Of a stretch of DNA of 64,000 nucleotides, positions 1 to 9,777 are shown in pieces (the stretch's first letter is position 1; every line of letters starts with the position of its first letter). Origin of the DNA: Paraburkholderia phenazinium. GTDB lineage: Bacteria; Pseudomonadota; Gammaproteobacteria; Burkholderiales; Burkholderiaceae. Under the pieces are notes generated by a model. That model was not told the origin of the DNA, did no database searches, and saw only the letters and a program-made list of their open reading frames with translations. The stretch covers positions 3,410,001 to 3,474,000 of the forward strand of contig NZ_FSRM01000001.1 of assembly GCF_900141745.1 (NCBI RefSeq), in the 5' to 3' direction. The translations under genes were made by a program, and so were the position numbers.

Positions 1-160
1 TCGTGCCGCGGCCTCGCTGGGCACTGTCTGATTGCGCCAATGGGCTAGCCGGCACGCCAACCAGGATTGCCACGATGCTGCCGGTACGAAACAGCATGTA
101 CGTATGCCTCGCCCGTCCGTATTCGCTCCTGGCCTCGTTGGCGGCGTGCCGGACGTCCCT

Positions 161-1153
161 TCAAACCCTGCCCTTGACAACGGAAGAAGGCCCGCCCAAA
201 CGGCGGAAAACCTCACCCCCTTGCCATGAGAGAAGCGCGGCACACCCAAATAAAACCTCGCGCATGCGCTTGACGAGAGCTAAAGAAAGCGCAACGTCCC
301 GATCGACCCCAAACAATTGCGCAAGCAGTACAACCGCCGCGTCCTGCACCCCCACCCCAGCGGGAACAAAAAACGCAGCATGCCTGACAGCCTGAGTGAG
401 GCCTTCAATAGCCAAAGCCCCGCTCAAAGAAACAGGATGCCCCAGTAACGCTAAAGCCCAATAAGTCTCAAGCGCGCCAAGCAGATACCCACTCAGTTGC
501 CAGAGAAACGCCCTCAGTAAAAGCCCGCTGCGAGACAAAAGCGCATCGATATCGGCATCAAGCTGGCGCCCATCGACCGCCGGCAGGAGCGAACCCGTGG
601 AGCCTAACAACCTCCCAGCCCACCGCTCGATGGCATAAAAAACCCCGCCCCGCCTAATGAGGACCACAGCGATAACAGGCAAAGGCAACGACAGAAGCAA
701 AGCCATTCCAATCGTGCGCACGACCCCAGCCTGATGCGTAGCCGCCACGATCAACACCAGCCCGAGCGCCGAATAAACATACTGCACGGCCATGGTCACC
801 ATGACCTCGACGACAACTGAGGCACTGACTCCGCTCAGATCGTTCACACGCCAGGCGGCAAGCCGAATCCCGACAATCTCCCCGCCAATCCCCGCTGCGG
901 GCAACAAGCGGCTCACGGCTTCACGAACCGTCGCCACCCACCAAAGAAATATCAGCGATGCCCGCTTACCCAGCAACAGATGCCACGCATACGCATCGAG
1001 CAACAACGGCAGTGCATGAAACGGCACAAGCCACAGCAACGCAAACCCCGCTTGCCCAATGATCTGAATCAGACCGCCGACACCCTCGTGCAGCACGAGC
1101 CCAATCAGGATCGCGATCCCGATCGGCAAACCGGCCCATTGCAGGCGCTTCAT
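161..1153 (-). CDS. hpnL: Hopanoid-associated membrane protein HpnL
   Basis: A 330-residue integral membrane protein with about seven to eight hydrophobic segments, resembling the flippase-like/lysylphosphatidylglycerol synthase transmembrane family, to which HpnL belongs. Seen: hydrophobic stretches from residue 6 onward and a conserved-looking polar block WWVATVREAVSRLLPAAG near residue 75. The start ATG at 1153 overlaps the TGA of hpnK as ATGA, which favours it over an in-frame start 27 bases upstream. It is the last gene of the hpnIJKL run. The exact biochemical role of HpnL is unsettled in the literature; transport or flipping of modified hopanoids is an inference. Confidence 0.88.
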   Translation of the reverse strand: MKRLQWAGLPIGIAILIGLVLHEGVGGLIQIIGQAGFALLWLVPFHALPLLLDAYAWHLLLGKRASLIFLWWVATVREAVSRLLPAAGIGGEIVGIRLAAWRVNDLSGVSASVVVEVMVTMAVQYVYSALGLVLIVAATHQAGVVRTIGMALLLSLPLPVIAVVLIRRGGVFYAIERWAGRLLGSTGSLLPAVDGRQLDADIDALLSRSGLLLRAFLWQLSGYLLGALETYWALALLGHPVSLSGALAIEGLTQAVRHAAFFVPAGVGVQDAAVVLLAQLFGVDRDVALSLALVKRMREVLFGCAALLSWQGGEVFRRLGGPSSVVKGRV

Positions 1154-2013
1154 GACGCTTGCGCACCGCGGCGATGCCACTCGCCGAACACGTCGGCAAA
1201 GCCGCCGCGCGTCGCCCCGGCCGCCTCGATAGCCGCCGCCACGCGCGGCGACAGCAACGCGGCCAATTCGTCCGCATGCCGATAGTCGCGCATGCCGGCG
1301 CTCAACGCGCCCTCACCCGCCGTGGCCGGATGGCAATAGATCTCGCCCACGCCGTCCGGCAAGCGCGCCAACGCATCGAGCAGGACACCCTCGGTCATCT
1401 GCCCCGTCCTGGAGATGCCGACCACATAGTCGTTGTGCGCGATACCGGCATGATCGAGGCGGTCCCGCACCAGGCCAATCCACGGTTTAAGCCACAGCGG
1501 TTCGTTGGATTCGTATGGCAGACGCACCGCACGCATGCCGTAGTCGGGGCCAATTTCGAGGATCAGCCCGAGCACCGTCGGATGCAGATGGAAGTGCTTA
1601 TGGGTATTGACGTGATCGAGCGGCAGCCCGGTCTTCGCGAATGCTTCGAACTGCGCGCGGATTTCCAGTGCGAGTTGCTTGCGCACGGACGGTAGACAGA
1701 AAAATCGAAAGCCGTCGCGCACCATATCGTCGCCGAAACGGCCCTCCGGACCGACCAGCGCCGGAATCGCCTCGCGCGGCAGGAGCGCCGCGCCATCGGC
1801 CAGCACCAGATGCAGGCCGACCCGCAATTCCGGCAGCCGCCGCACGCGCGCGAGCGCATCGCGCGCGGCCGGCGCGGCGACCATCAGGCTCGCTGCCGTC
1901 AGCACACCGTACAGATGCGCACGCTCGACTGCCTCGTTGACCCGTTCGTGCAAACCGAAATCGTCCGCAGTGAAGATCAGCGTGCGCTGCGAAAGCCGAG
2001 CCTCGTACGCCAT
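1150..2013 (-). CDS. hpnK: Hopanoid biosynthesis deacetylase HpnK (YdjC/ChbG-like)
   Basis: A 287-residue YdjC-family carbohydrate deacetylase. In hopanoid producers HpnK removes the N-acetyl group that HpnI adds with the sugar on bacteriohopanetetrol, giving glucosaminyl-BHT. Seen: the metal-site motif FTADDFG (Asp17-Asp18) near the N terminus and the histidine cluster NTHKHFHLHPT in mid-protein, both typical of the family. The ATG at 2013 shares a base with the hpnJ stop (TGATG); a GTG at 2016 is also possible. The tight coupling on both sides shows one transcript with hpnJ and hpnL. Confidence 0.92.
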   Translation of the reverse strand: MAYEARLSQRTLIFTADDFGLHERVNEAVERAHLYGVLTAASLMVAAPAARDALARVRRLPELRVGLHLVLADGAALLPREAIPALVGPEGRFGDDMVRDGFRFFCLPSVRKQLALEIRAQFEAFAKTGLPLDHVNTHKHFHLHPTVLGLILEIGPDYGMRAVRLPYESNEPLWLKPWIGLVRDRLDHAGIAHNDYVVGISRTGQMTEGVLLDALARLPDGVGEIYCHPATAGEGALSAGMRDYRHADELAALLSPRVAAAIEAAGATRGGFADVFGEWHRRGAQAS

Positions 2014-3434
2014 CACGCTTCGTGAGCGCGCAGGAAGCGGAAAAACTCCACGCCTTCGCGCAGACGCCGCTTCATCATGTCCCAGCTCAGCAGCATCTCG
2101 CGCACGATCTCCCAGATCTTCGAGGGCCGGAAATAGAAGCGCTTGTAGAAGCTCTCGACATGGTGATAGATCTCTTCACGCGACAGATGCGGATAGCCGA
2201 TCGCCGCGAGCTGCACCCCTTCCTTGCTCACCAGGTTGATCACCTTGTTCTCCTGCAGCCAGCCGTTTTCCACCGCCTGGTTGTAGAGCGTCGTTCCCGG
2301 ATAAGGTGCCGCGAGCGACACCTGGATCGTGTGCGGGTTGATTTCCTTTGCGTACTCGATCGTCTTTTCGATCGTCTCCTGCGTCTCGCCCGGCAGCCCC
2401 AGGATAAAAGTGCCGTGAATCTTGATGTCGAGCTTGCGGCAGTCTTCGCTGAAGCGTCGTGCGATATCCGTGCGCAGGCCCTTCTTGATGTTCAGCAGGA
2501 TCTGGTCGTCGCCCGATTCATAGCCCACCAGCAGCAGACGCAGGCCGTTTTCCTTCATGATCTTCAGCGTCGCATACGGCACGTTGGCCTTTGCGTTGCA
2601 GGACCATGTCACGCCGAGCTTGCCCAGCCCGCGTGCGATCTCTTCGACACGTGGCTTGAAGTCGGTGAAGGTGTCGTCGTCGAACATGATCTCCTTGACT
2701 TCAGGCATGTTGTCGCGGATCCACTTCACTTCTTCGAGCACGTTCTCTACCGAGCGCGTGCGGTAGCGGTGACCGCCCACCGTTTGCGGCCACAGGCAGA
2801 AGGTGCACTTCGAGCGGCAGCCGCGGCCCGTGTAGATCGACACGTACGGATGCTTCAGATAGCCGATGAAGTAGTTTTCGATTTTCAGGTCGCGCTTGTA
2901 GACAGGTGCTACAAACGGTAGCTCATCCATGTTCTCGAGGATCGGGCGCGCCTCGTTGTGCTCGATCGAACCGTCCGCAGCGCGATAGCTCAAGCCCTGG
3001 ATCTGCGCAAGCGGTTTGCCCGCCGCCACTTCCTGGCAGGTGAAATCGAATTCTTCACGGCAGACGAAATCGATCGCTTCGCTTGCGGTCAACGAGTTGT
3101 GCGGATCGACGGCGACCTTTGCGCCCACCATGCCGATCATCACCGACGGTTTGCGCTTCTTCAGATCCTGCGCAAACATCGCATCCGTTGGAAACGACGG
3201 TGTACTCGTATGAATGATGACGAGGTCATACTGCTGCGCGATATCGAGCGAAGCCTCCACCGAGAGACCATCCGCCGGCGCGTCGAGCACGCGGCTATCC
3301 GGCACCAGCGCCGCGGGCTGCGCGAGCCATGTCGGATACCAGAACGAACGGATCTCACGCTTCGCCTGATAGCGCGACCCCGCGCCGCCATCGAAACCGT
3401 CATACGACGGGGCCTGCAAAAACAGCGTCTTCAT
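2013..3434 (-). CDS. hpnJ: Hopanoid biosynthesis radical SAM protein HpnJ
   Basis: A 473-residue radical SAM enzyme with an N-terminal B12-binding-like region (about residues 1-150) and a radical SAM core. The [4Fe-4S] ligands are Cys206, Cys210 and Cys213 in the motif GCRSKCTFCLW, matching the CxxxCxxC signature. The family converts glucosaminyl-BHT to BHT cyclitol ether by ring contraction, as established for HpnJ in Burkholderia. It lies directly upstream of hpnK with one shared base and 126 bp downstream of hpnI, so it is probably co-transcribed with both. Length and motifs are normal for HpnJ. Confidence 0.94.
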   Translation of the reverse strand: MKTLFLQAPSYDGFDGGAGSRYQAKREIRSFWYPTWLAQPAALVPDSRVLDAPADGLSVEASLDIAQQYDLVIIHTSTPSFPTDAMFAQDLKKRKPSVMIGMVGAKVAVDPHNSLTASEAIDFVCREEFDFTCQEVAAGKPLAQIQGLSYRAADGSIEHNEARPILENMDELPFVAPVYKRDLKIENYFIGYLKHPYVSIYTGRGCRSKCTFCLWPQTVGGHRYRTRSVENVLEEVKWIRDNMPEVKEIMFDDDTFTDFKPRVEEIARGLGKLGVTWSCNAKANVPYATLKIMKENGLRLLLVGYESGDDQILLNIKKGLRTDIARRFSEDCRKLDIKIHGTFILGLPGETQETIEKTIEYAKEINPHTIQVSLAAPYPGTTLYNQAVENGWLQENKVINLVSKEGVQLAAIGYPHLSREEIYHHVESFYKRFYFRPSKIWEIVREMLLSWDMMKRRLREGVEFFRFLRAHEA

Positions 3435-3560
3435 ATGTGCTCCGCTATCTGCCTTGATTCTGATTTCTGGAAAGTCGTTAAAGCCGATGATACTGTTCTA
3501 CCGCCGCAGCGCCACAACACCAGCGTGACGCCGCACCAGGTGCCCAATCCGCAGACGTTT

Positions 3561-4787
3561 TCATCCACGATCGGAGAGTTCCACAATCGACGCACGCGTC
3601 TGCGCCACGCGATTGACGACCGACATCCGCGCGCCGCGCCAGACGACATGCGAGCCGAACACCGCGCCGAGCCATTGCAAGGCGAGCAGCGTGTCGCGCA
3701 GCGGCACGAGCGGCAGATCGCGCCAGAAGGTGCGCGAAATGCGAGCGCTGCGGGCATGCAACAGCACGCGCGCGAACAGGCCGGTTGCCGCACTGATCGA
3801 CAGCGTCAGCGCCATCAATGGATGAGTGCCCGCCCCGCCAGTAGTTCCATCGATCAGTCCATTACCCAGCCCGACCGCCAGCAGCGCGCTGACCAGCAGC
3901 CACGGCGTCGTAAACGTAATGATCAGCGAGGCGAACCCCGAGCGATTCACCGAGCGGATCGTACGCAACCAGCGCAATTCGCGCAGCCACAAGGTGGTGA
4001 AAGTGGGCTCGATCACGTCAGTGGCGACCATCACCGACGAAAGCACCGTATTCAACCCAAGCGCGCGTGCATGTTCGGCGAGCCAGTAGTCGTCGGCCAG
4101 GCAATCCTTGAGGGTCTCGAAGCCGCCGATGTTCTCGAGCGTCGTGCGTCGCAACGCCAGCGTCGCACCGAAGCCGAAACGGCGCGAGCCACCCGCATGC
4201 GCGACGCGCACCGACGGCGCAAACCATTCGTTGATGAACAGCGCCCCCACCCTCGGCCAGAAGCCACCCACGCTCTGCGCCCGGTACAGGCAGGTGACGA
4301 CGCCCGTGTCGGGGTCGGCGAGCGGCGCGGTGACGGTGTCGAGGTAGTCCGGTTCAACGGCGATGTCGCTATCGGCAAGCACAATGATGTCATGGCGCGC
4401 ACGCTGCGCCATGTTGATGAGGTTGCTGACCTTCAGGTTGCTGCCGTGCACGCGCGAATCGATCACGAGTTCGATGTCGCAATGCGGATACGCCGCCTGC
4501 AGCCGCCGCACTACGCCGATGGCCGGGTCGACCGGCGACGAAACCCCGCACAGTAACTGAAAGCAGGGATGCGCCTGCTCGCAAAACGTCACCAGGTTTT
4601 CGTACAGACGCGGCTCGGTCCCGCACAGCGGTTTGAGCACGCTGACGGAACTCCAGCCCACATGACGCACAGCAGCACGCTTGCTAAAAAACGGCATCGC
4701 GACAGCGGCAACACCGGCATACACCGTGGCGGCACAGCACGTCAGAACCAGCAGCCACTCCAGACCAGATAGCGAATGCACCGTCAT
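3561..4787 (-). CDS. hpnI: Hopanoid biosynthesis glycosyltransferase HpnI
   Basis: A 408-residue membrane glycosyltransferase of the ceramide glucosyltransferase (GT21) type, expected to attach N-acetylglucosamine to bacteriohopanetetrol. Seen: an N-terminal membrane anchor, the sequence SVLKPLCG followed by LADSDI (substrate/metal aspartates), a later DDYWLAEHARALG, the LRWLRT motif equivalent to Q/RxxRW, and C-terminal membrane helices. The ATG at 4787 is chosen because a GGAGAGG ribosome binding site lies just upstream; an in-frame start 51 bases further out lacks one. It is the first gene of the hpnIJKL unit and is followed by a 126 bp gap before hpnJ. Confidence 0.92.
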   Translation of the reverse strand: MTVHSLSGLEWLLVLTCCAATVYAGVAAVAMPFFSKRAAVRHVGWSSVSVLKPLCGTEPRLYENLVTFCEQAHPCFQLLCGVSSPVDPAIGVVRRLQAAYPHCDIELVIDSRVHGSNLKVSNLINMAQRARHDIIVLADSDIAVEPDYLDTVTAPLADPDTGVVTCLYRAQSVGGFWPRVGALFINEWFAPSVRVAHAGGSRRFGFGATLALRRTTLENIGGFETLKDCLADDYWLAEHARALGLNTVLSSVMVATDVIEPTFTTLWLRELRWLRTIRSVNRSGFASLIITFTTPWLLVSALLAVGLGNGLIDGTTGGAGTHPLMALTLSISAATGLFARVLLHARSARISRTFWRDLPLVPLRDTLLALQWLGAVFGSHVVWRGARMSVVNRVAQTRASIVELSDRG

Positions 4788-5824
4788 TGGCCACCTCTCC
4801 CGCTGCCGGTAGCACGCAACCCGGCGATAGCAGGACAAATCGACAAAAGATGCATGGATACGCTCGCTCGCAAGATCGGAACTCCTTCTGCCTGCGTCGG
4901 AACAATTGGCATCGGAATGAGCCGCATTGTCGAAGCAACGTGTGCGAATGCTTTACTGTAATTTCCCGTAATACTTGATCGGCTTTATGACAGATAATCG
5001 AAAGCGAATAGACAGAGATCTATCGGTCAATAATGACCGACCGCTCTGGTTGCGCTTCTGTCAGCGACCGCAGAGATCAAACCTACGGGCGTACAAAACC
5101 ATGACCAGCAAGGCTGACAGCCCGGTGTCCGGCCTTTGAAAGGCAATCGCCTGCACGTTCATGGTCGGAAAAATTGTAGCAGTCCCCGTGAAAACTTGCT
5201 TCATTACCGCCGTTCGCTCTAAACCGCCTTTTACAGGACTAGCAGGGATCTTTTACAGTTTTATAAAGCTGTGTTATTTGACTGACAATAATCGCGGCAT
5301 TCTGGGGATACGCGCGGTACTTTCAGATAATGATCTGCTCAATGAGGCGAATTGCACTGGCTTGCCTCATTCGACTGGTCTGAACAAATGGTGCGTGGCG
5401 CATGCGACCGACGGCAGGCCAGGGTCCGATGACCCGGCCGGTCCGCTGCGTCCGGAGGTACTTTGCGTAGCCGACCTACGCGTGACGCAACGAACCGGCT
5501 GGCATCACGATCGCCGCCTGCCGCAGCGCAGCACGGATGCGTGGTCCGGCGCACCGACGGTGCGCCGTGCATCTGCTGTGCAGCAGCCATCTCACGCTAG
5601 CCCCAGCCGGACCTGCGATCTGTGCGACGTCACACGCAGACACCGCACGATTCACCACAACGACACCCTCACCCTGTCGGCGGTGTGGACTTGTTCACCG
5701 CGTCAGCGGGAATCGAAGCGCTTTGGCACAATCGATCTTTGCCTTTGCTGTCGACGGACTTACAGGCGTGCGAGCACATCGCTCCGCGCGAGCCGCGCGA
5801 CGCACGGCTTCGGACGAACTTGCC
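4788..5824. other. Long intergenic region between hpnI and the LLM oxidoreductase
   Basis: About 1 kb between divergent genes without a convincing coding region. The part 4,950-5,400 is visibly less GC-rich than the flanks and should hold the hpnI promoter. A perfect 8 bp inverted repeat, AATGAGGC at 5341-5348 and GCCTCATT at 5364-5371, is present without a T-run, so it is more likely an operator or RNA hairpin than a terminator. Reading frames crossing 5,161-5,824 are open only because they run in phase with the downstream gene. Confidence 0.5.
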
Positions 5825-6820
5825 ATGATCCCTTTCTCGGTCCTCGACCTCTCTCCTATCACCGCCGGCGCGAGCGCGGCGCAGGCCTTCGCCAACACGC
5901 TCGATCTCGCCCAGCACGCGGAACAATGGGGATACCGGCGCTTCTGGCTCGCCGAGCATCACAATATGACCGGCATCGCCAGCGCCGCGACGTCGGTAGT
6001 GATCGGCCATGTGGCCGGTGGGACCAAAACGATACGCGTCGGCTCGGGTGGCGTGATGCTGCCCAACCATGCGCCGCTAGTGATCGCCGAACAGTTCGGC
6101 ACGCTCGCATCGCTCTACCCGGGGCGGATCGATCTGGGTCTGGGCCGCGCGCCCGGCACCGATCAGACCACCTCGCGCGCCTTGCGTCGCGAGTTGCACG
6201 GTAGCGCCGACACGTTCCCGGACGATGTGGTCGAACTGCAGCGCTACTTCGCGGATCCGGTGCCCGGTCAGCGCGTGCGAGCAGTACCAGGCGCGGGGCT
6301 GCATGTGCCGCTGTGGCTGCTCGGCTCGTCGCTTTTTAGCGCGCAACTGGCCGCGGCGCTCGGTCTGCCGTTTGCGTTCGCGTCGCACTTCGCGCCGGAC
6401 CATATGCTGACCGCGCTGCGCTTGTATCGCGCGCAGTTCCGCCCCTCGGCGGCGCTCGACAAACCCTATGCGATGGTTGGCGTGAACCTGTTCGCGGCCG
6501 ACACCAACGAAGCGGCCTATCGCCTGTTCACTTCGCTGCAGCAGCAGTTTGTAAATCTGCGCCGCGGCACGCCTGGGCAGCTGCAACCGCCGGTGGACCG
6601 GATCGAAGCGGCGGAGATGGAACTGAACAGTGTCGCGCAATCGCTCGCATGCTCGGTGATCGGCGATCCGGCTACCGTTCGCGAAGGCCTGCTGTCGGTG
6701 ATCGAGCAAACCGGCGCGGATGAGTTGATCCTGACCGCGCAGATTTACGATCACGCCGCGCGGTTGCACTCGTTCGAGATCGCCGCGCAGGTGCGCGATG
6801 AGATTGCCGGCGGTCAGTAA
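5825..6820 (+). CDS. LLM-class flavin-dependent oxidoreductase (YhbW-like)
   Basis: A 331-residue luciferase-like monooxygenase-fold protein. The N terminus [12 protein letters not shown] and the blocks [19 protein letters not shown] and [14 protein letters not shown] are hallmark positions of the group that includes E. coli YhbW, which binds reduced flavin. Substrate unknown. The ATG at 5825 is selected because the conserved domain begins immediately there, although the ribosome binding site is weak and the frame stays open far upstream. It converges with the alpha/beta hydrolase gene, only 32 bp away. Confidence 0.9.
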   Translation: MIPFSVLDLSPITAGASAAQAFANTLDLAQHAEQWGYRRFWLAEHHNMTGIASAATSVVIGHVAGGTKTIRVGSGGVMLPNHAPLVIAEQFGTLASLYPGRIDLGLGRAPGTDQTTSRALRRELHGSADTFPDDVVELQRYFADPVPGQRVRAVPGAGLHVPLWLLGSSLFSAQLAAALGLPFAFASHFAPDHMLTALRLYRAQFRPSAALDKPYAMVGVNLFAADTNEAAYRLFTSLQQQFVNLRRGTPGQLQPPVDRIEAAEMELNSVAQSLACSVIGDPATVREGLLSVIEQTGADELILTAQIYDHAARLHSFEIAAQVRDEIAGGQ

Positions 6821-6852
6821 GTAAAAAGAGGCCGCGCGGTCGGCTCACCCCC

Positions 6853-7941
6853 TTACTGATTCGCCGGTACCGCCGCCAGCCCGTCGAGCAGCGCCTTATG
6901 AAACGCCTGCGGGTCCTGCATCTGCGGCGCGTGCCCCAGGTCCGCGAACTCGACGAGCGTGGCATGCGGAATCGTCCGCGCCGCGAGACGGCCCAGTTCC
7001 GGATAATGACCGATCTGCGCCCGCACCTCTGGCGGCGCAGCGTCCTTGCCAATGGCCGTCGTGTCCTTCTGGCCGATCATCAGCAACGTCGGCATCTGCA
7101 GTTCGCCCAGTTCATATACCACCGGCTGCGTATAGATCATGTCGTAGAGCAGCGCCGAATTCCAAGCGACGATCTGCTTGCCCGGCCCGCGGTACATGCC
7201 CGCCAGCATCTGCACCCACGGCTCGTAGTCGGCGCGCCAATGGCCCGCGTAGTAGGTGGACTGTTCGTAGCGGCGAATGCCGTCGGCCGTCGTCTTCAGC
7301 TCACGCTCGTACCATTGATCGACGGAGAGCGAAGGCACCCCTTTCGCTTTCCAGTCCTCGAGGCCGATCGGATTGACGAGCACCAGTTGCTGCGTCTCTT
7401 GCGGATACATCAGCGCATAGCGGATCGCGAGCATGCCGCCGGTCGAATGGCCGATCATCGTGACGCGGCTCACGCCGAGCGCGTCGAGCAGCGCATGCGT
7501 ATTGCGCGCCAGTTGCTGGAAACTGTACTGATAGTGCTCGGGCTTGCTGGACTTGCAGAAGCCGATCTGGTCCGGCGCAATCACCCGGTAGCCGGCATCG
7601 CTCAGACGCTGGATGGTCGGCTCCCAGGTGGCCGCGCAAAAGTTCTTGCCATGGAGCAACACCGCCGTCCGGCCGTTGGGATGCACTGGCTTGATGTCCA
7701 TATACGCCATATGCAAGGCAACGCCTTGCGAAGTGAAGTCGTATTGCTCGACTGGCGCCGGATAGTCGAAGCCTTGCAGTTCGGGGCCGTAGGCGGGACC
7801 GTCGTTGCCCGCGGCAGCGCCTGCTGTGGCAGGCCCGCTGGCGGCGCTATCGCCCTCGGCCCACGCTACGTGGGACGCGGCGCACACCGTCAGCACACAG
7901 GCGCTGAACAGGGCGAGCATAGAGGTTCGACTAACTTTCAT
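6853..7941 (-). CDS. Exported alpha/beta hydrolase
   Basis: A 362-residue alpha/beta hydrolase with a signal peptide (positively charged start, hydrophobic core, cleavage probably near the AWA-E junction around residue 28). The nucleophile elbow is GHSTGG with Ser166; LLHGKNFC supplies the oxyanion-hole HG, and a C-terminal LGHAPQ provides the catalytic His. This resembles epoxide hydrolase or haloalkane dehalogenase-like and proline iminopeptidase-like enzymes, but the substrate cannot be read from sequence. The ATG at 7941 is chosen because it gives a clean signal peptide; upstream in-frame codons would put about 45 polar residues before it. Confidence 0.87.
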   Translation of the reverse strand: MKVSRTSMLALFSACVLTVCAASHVAWAEGDSAASGPATAGAAAGNDGPAYGPELQGFDYPAPVEQYDFTSQGVALHMAYMDIKPVHPNGRTAVLLHGKNFCAATWEPTIQRLSDAGYRVIAPDQIGFCKSSKPEHYQYSFQQLARNTHALLDALGVSRVTMIGHSTGGMLAIRYALMYPQETQQLVLVNPIGLEDWKAKGVPSLSVDQWYERELKTTADGIRRYEQSTYYAGHWRADYEPWVQMLAGMYRGPGKQIVAWNSALLYDMIYTQPVVYELGELQMPTLLMIGQKDTTAIGKDAAPPEVRAQIGHYPELGRLAARTIPHATLVEFADLGHAPQMQDPQAFHKALLDGLAAVPANQ

Positions 7942-8410
7942 ACGCAATGGGTTCCGGCAGAATGGTTGAGCAAAATCAGCTTCGACGCGAACGCCCCCAC
8001 AGCTCAACCCCTGGCGGCCTGCAATCGAGTGGCCGATTCTACGTTCCCCATCCGAATCCTGCTCCGACGCCCGCATCGGCCATCCGAAACCCGGCGCCGC
8101 CCATATTGCGCCGCACCATTCGTACCGCTATGCGCCGTTCCGCACGGACACCGCGAGCCTCGACTGCGATCTTGCGCAGGACACCGATAAGTTTGGCATC
8201 CACATAATCCAGACTATTCGCCGGCGGTAGATCAGTGCTAGAAATAGCAAACAATTGTCAATCGGAGGGCGACAGCAGCGCATATCTGGACCAGAATCAA
8301 TAGAAAAACAAACCAGCAGATCCAACCGGGGTACAACATCAGCAACCACGTTGCATGGGACAGGTGTCAGCGCAAAAGCGTGAACGCCGCCCGAAACATG
8401 GAGACAAAAA
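7942..8410. other. Intergenic region upstream of glgC
   Basis: 470 bp between the divergent hydrolase and glgC genes. The right half (8200-8410) is AT-richer and should contain the glgCA promoter. A GGAGA ribosome binding site precedes the glgC ATG by 8 bases. A short hairpin GCTA-GAAA-TAGC sits at 8237-8248. I see no coding sequence. Confidence 0.5.
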
Positions 8411-9682
8411 ATGGAAACTCCGGCAAGCCTCAACGATCTGCAACGCGCCACTCTGGCCATCGTCCTCGCAGGCGGACGCGGCACGCGGCTCGGGCCGCTC
8501 ACCAACAAACGCGTCAAACCCGCCGTGCACTTCGGCGGCAAGTACCGGATCATCGACTTCGCGCTGTCCAATTGTCTGAATTCGGGCATTCGCCGCATCG
8601 CGGTCGTCACGCAGTACAAGGCGCACTCGCTGATCCGGCATGTGCAGCGCGGCTGGGGCTTCCTGCGCGGCGAGTTCAACGAGTTCATCGACCTGTGGCC
8701 CGCGCAGCAACGCGTCGAAGGTGGTCACTGGTACCGCGGCACGGCGGACGCCGTGTTCCAGAACCTCGACATCATCCGTTCGATCCGGCCGAAATACGTC
8801 GTCGTGCTGGCCGGCGATCACATCTACAAGATGGACTACACGCGCATGATCCGCGACCACGTCGAGAGCGGCGCGGACTGCACGGTGGGCTGTATCGAGG
8901 TGCCGCGCATGGACGCGGTGGCCTTCGGCGTGATGCACGTGGATGAGAACCGCCGCGTGACCGGCTTCGTCGAAAAGCCTGCCGATCCTCCCGCGATGCC
9001 GGGGCGCCCCGACATGGCGCTGGCCAGCATGGGCATCTACGTGTTCAACGCGGACTACCTGTACACGCTGCTCGACGAGAACATCACCACCGAAGACACC
9101 GACCACGACTTCGGCAAGGACATCCTGCCGCGCGTCGTGACGCAAGGGCATGCGATCGCCCATCCATTCAGCATGTCGTGCGTCTCCTCGGATCCGAACG
9201 TCGAGCCGTATTGGCGCGATGTCGGCACGGTCGACGCTTACTGGTCCGCCAATCTCGACCTCGCCTCGACGATCCCGACGCTCGACCTGTACGATCCCGA
9301 CTGGCCCATCTGGACGCAACAGCAGCAGTTGCCGCCGGCCAAATTCGTGCGCGACATGAATGGCCTGCAGGGCTCGGCCACCAACCTGGTCGTGTGCGGC
9401 GGCTGCGTCATCTCCGGTTCGCAGATTTCGCGCTCGGTGCTGTCGTCGAATGTGGTTGTGAATTCTTTCTGTAACATCAATGAGGCAGTCTTGTTGCCGC
9501 AGGTCACGATTGGCAACAGTTGCCGGTTGCGCCGCGTGGTGATCGACCGCGGCTGTACGATTCCGGACGGCACGGTGATCGGTGAAGATCCGGTGCAGGA
9601 CGCCGAGCGCTTCTACCGCACCGAAACCGGCATCGTGCTCGTGACGCCGGATGCGCTACGCGGCCAGAAGCCGGCGCAGTAG
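8411..9682 (+). CDS. glgC: Glucose-1-phosphate adenylyltransferase
   Basis: A 423-residue ADP-glucose pyrophosphorylase that makes ADP-glucose from ATP and glucose-1-phosphate, the first committed step of glycogen synthesis. Seen: the nucleotide-binding loop [13 protein letters not shown] at residues 19-31, [20 protein letters not shown], the GDHIYKMDY block, the FVEKP substrate lysine motif and a C-terminal left-handed helix domain. Length matches the bacterial enzyme. It is 95 bp upstream of glgA on the same strand, forming the expected glgCA pair. Confidence 0.97.
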   Translation: METPASLNDLQRATLAIVLAGGRGTRLGPLTNKRVKPAVHFGGKYRIIDFALSNCLNSGIRRIAVVTQYKAHSLIRHVQRGWGFLRGEFNEFIDLWPAQQRVEGGHWYRGTADAVFQNLDIIRSIRPKYVVVLAGDHIYKMDYTRMIRDHVESGADCTVGCIEVPRMDAVAFGVMHVDENRRVTGFVEKPADPPAMPGRPDMALASMGIYVFNADYLYTLLDENITTEDTDHDFGKDILPRVVTQGHAIAHPFSMSCVSSDPNVEPYWRDVGTVDAYWSANLDLASTIPTLDLYDPDWPIWTQQQQLPPAKFVRDMNGLQGSATNLVVCGGCVISGSQISRSVLSSNVVVNSFCNINEAVLLPQVTIGNSCRLRRVVIDRGCTIPDGTVIGEDPVQDAERFYRTETGIVLVTPDALRGQKPAQ

Positions 9683-9777
9683 GATTGCGCGGTGGGGCAA
9701 CCCAGTCGTCGAACCGCGCAGCCGGGCCGGTAACCTGCAAACCCGAACCAACACGCGCCATAACCGGAAACCTGCCC

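Noticed and set aside
5161-5824. Open frame upstream of the LLM oxidoreductase
   Set aside because: Two frames stay open through GC-rich sequence, but the family N terminus begins exactly at 5825 and upstream composition is Arg/His-rich noise.
8237-8248. GCTAGAAATAGC, resembling the tetraloop stem of a Cas9 guide scaffold
   Set aside because: A 12 bp chance match; no cas genes, repeats or tracr-like sequence nearby.
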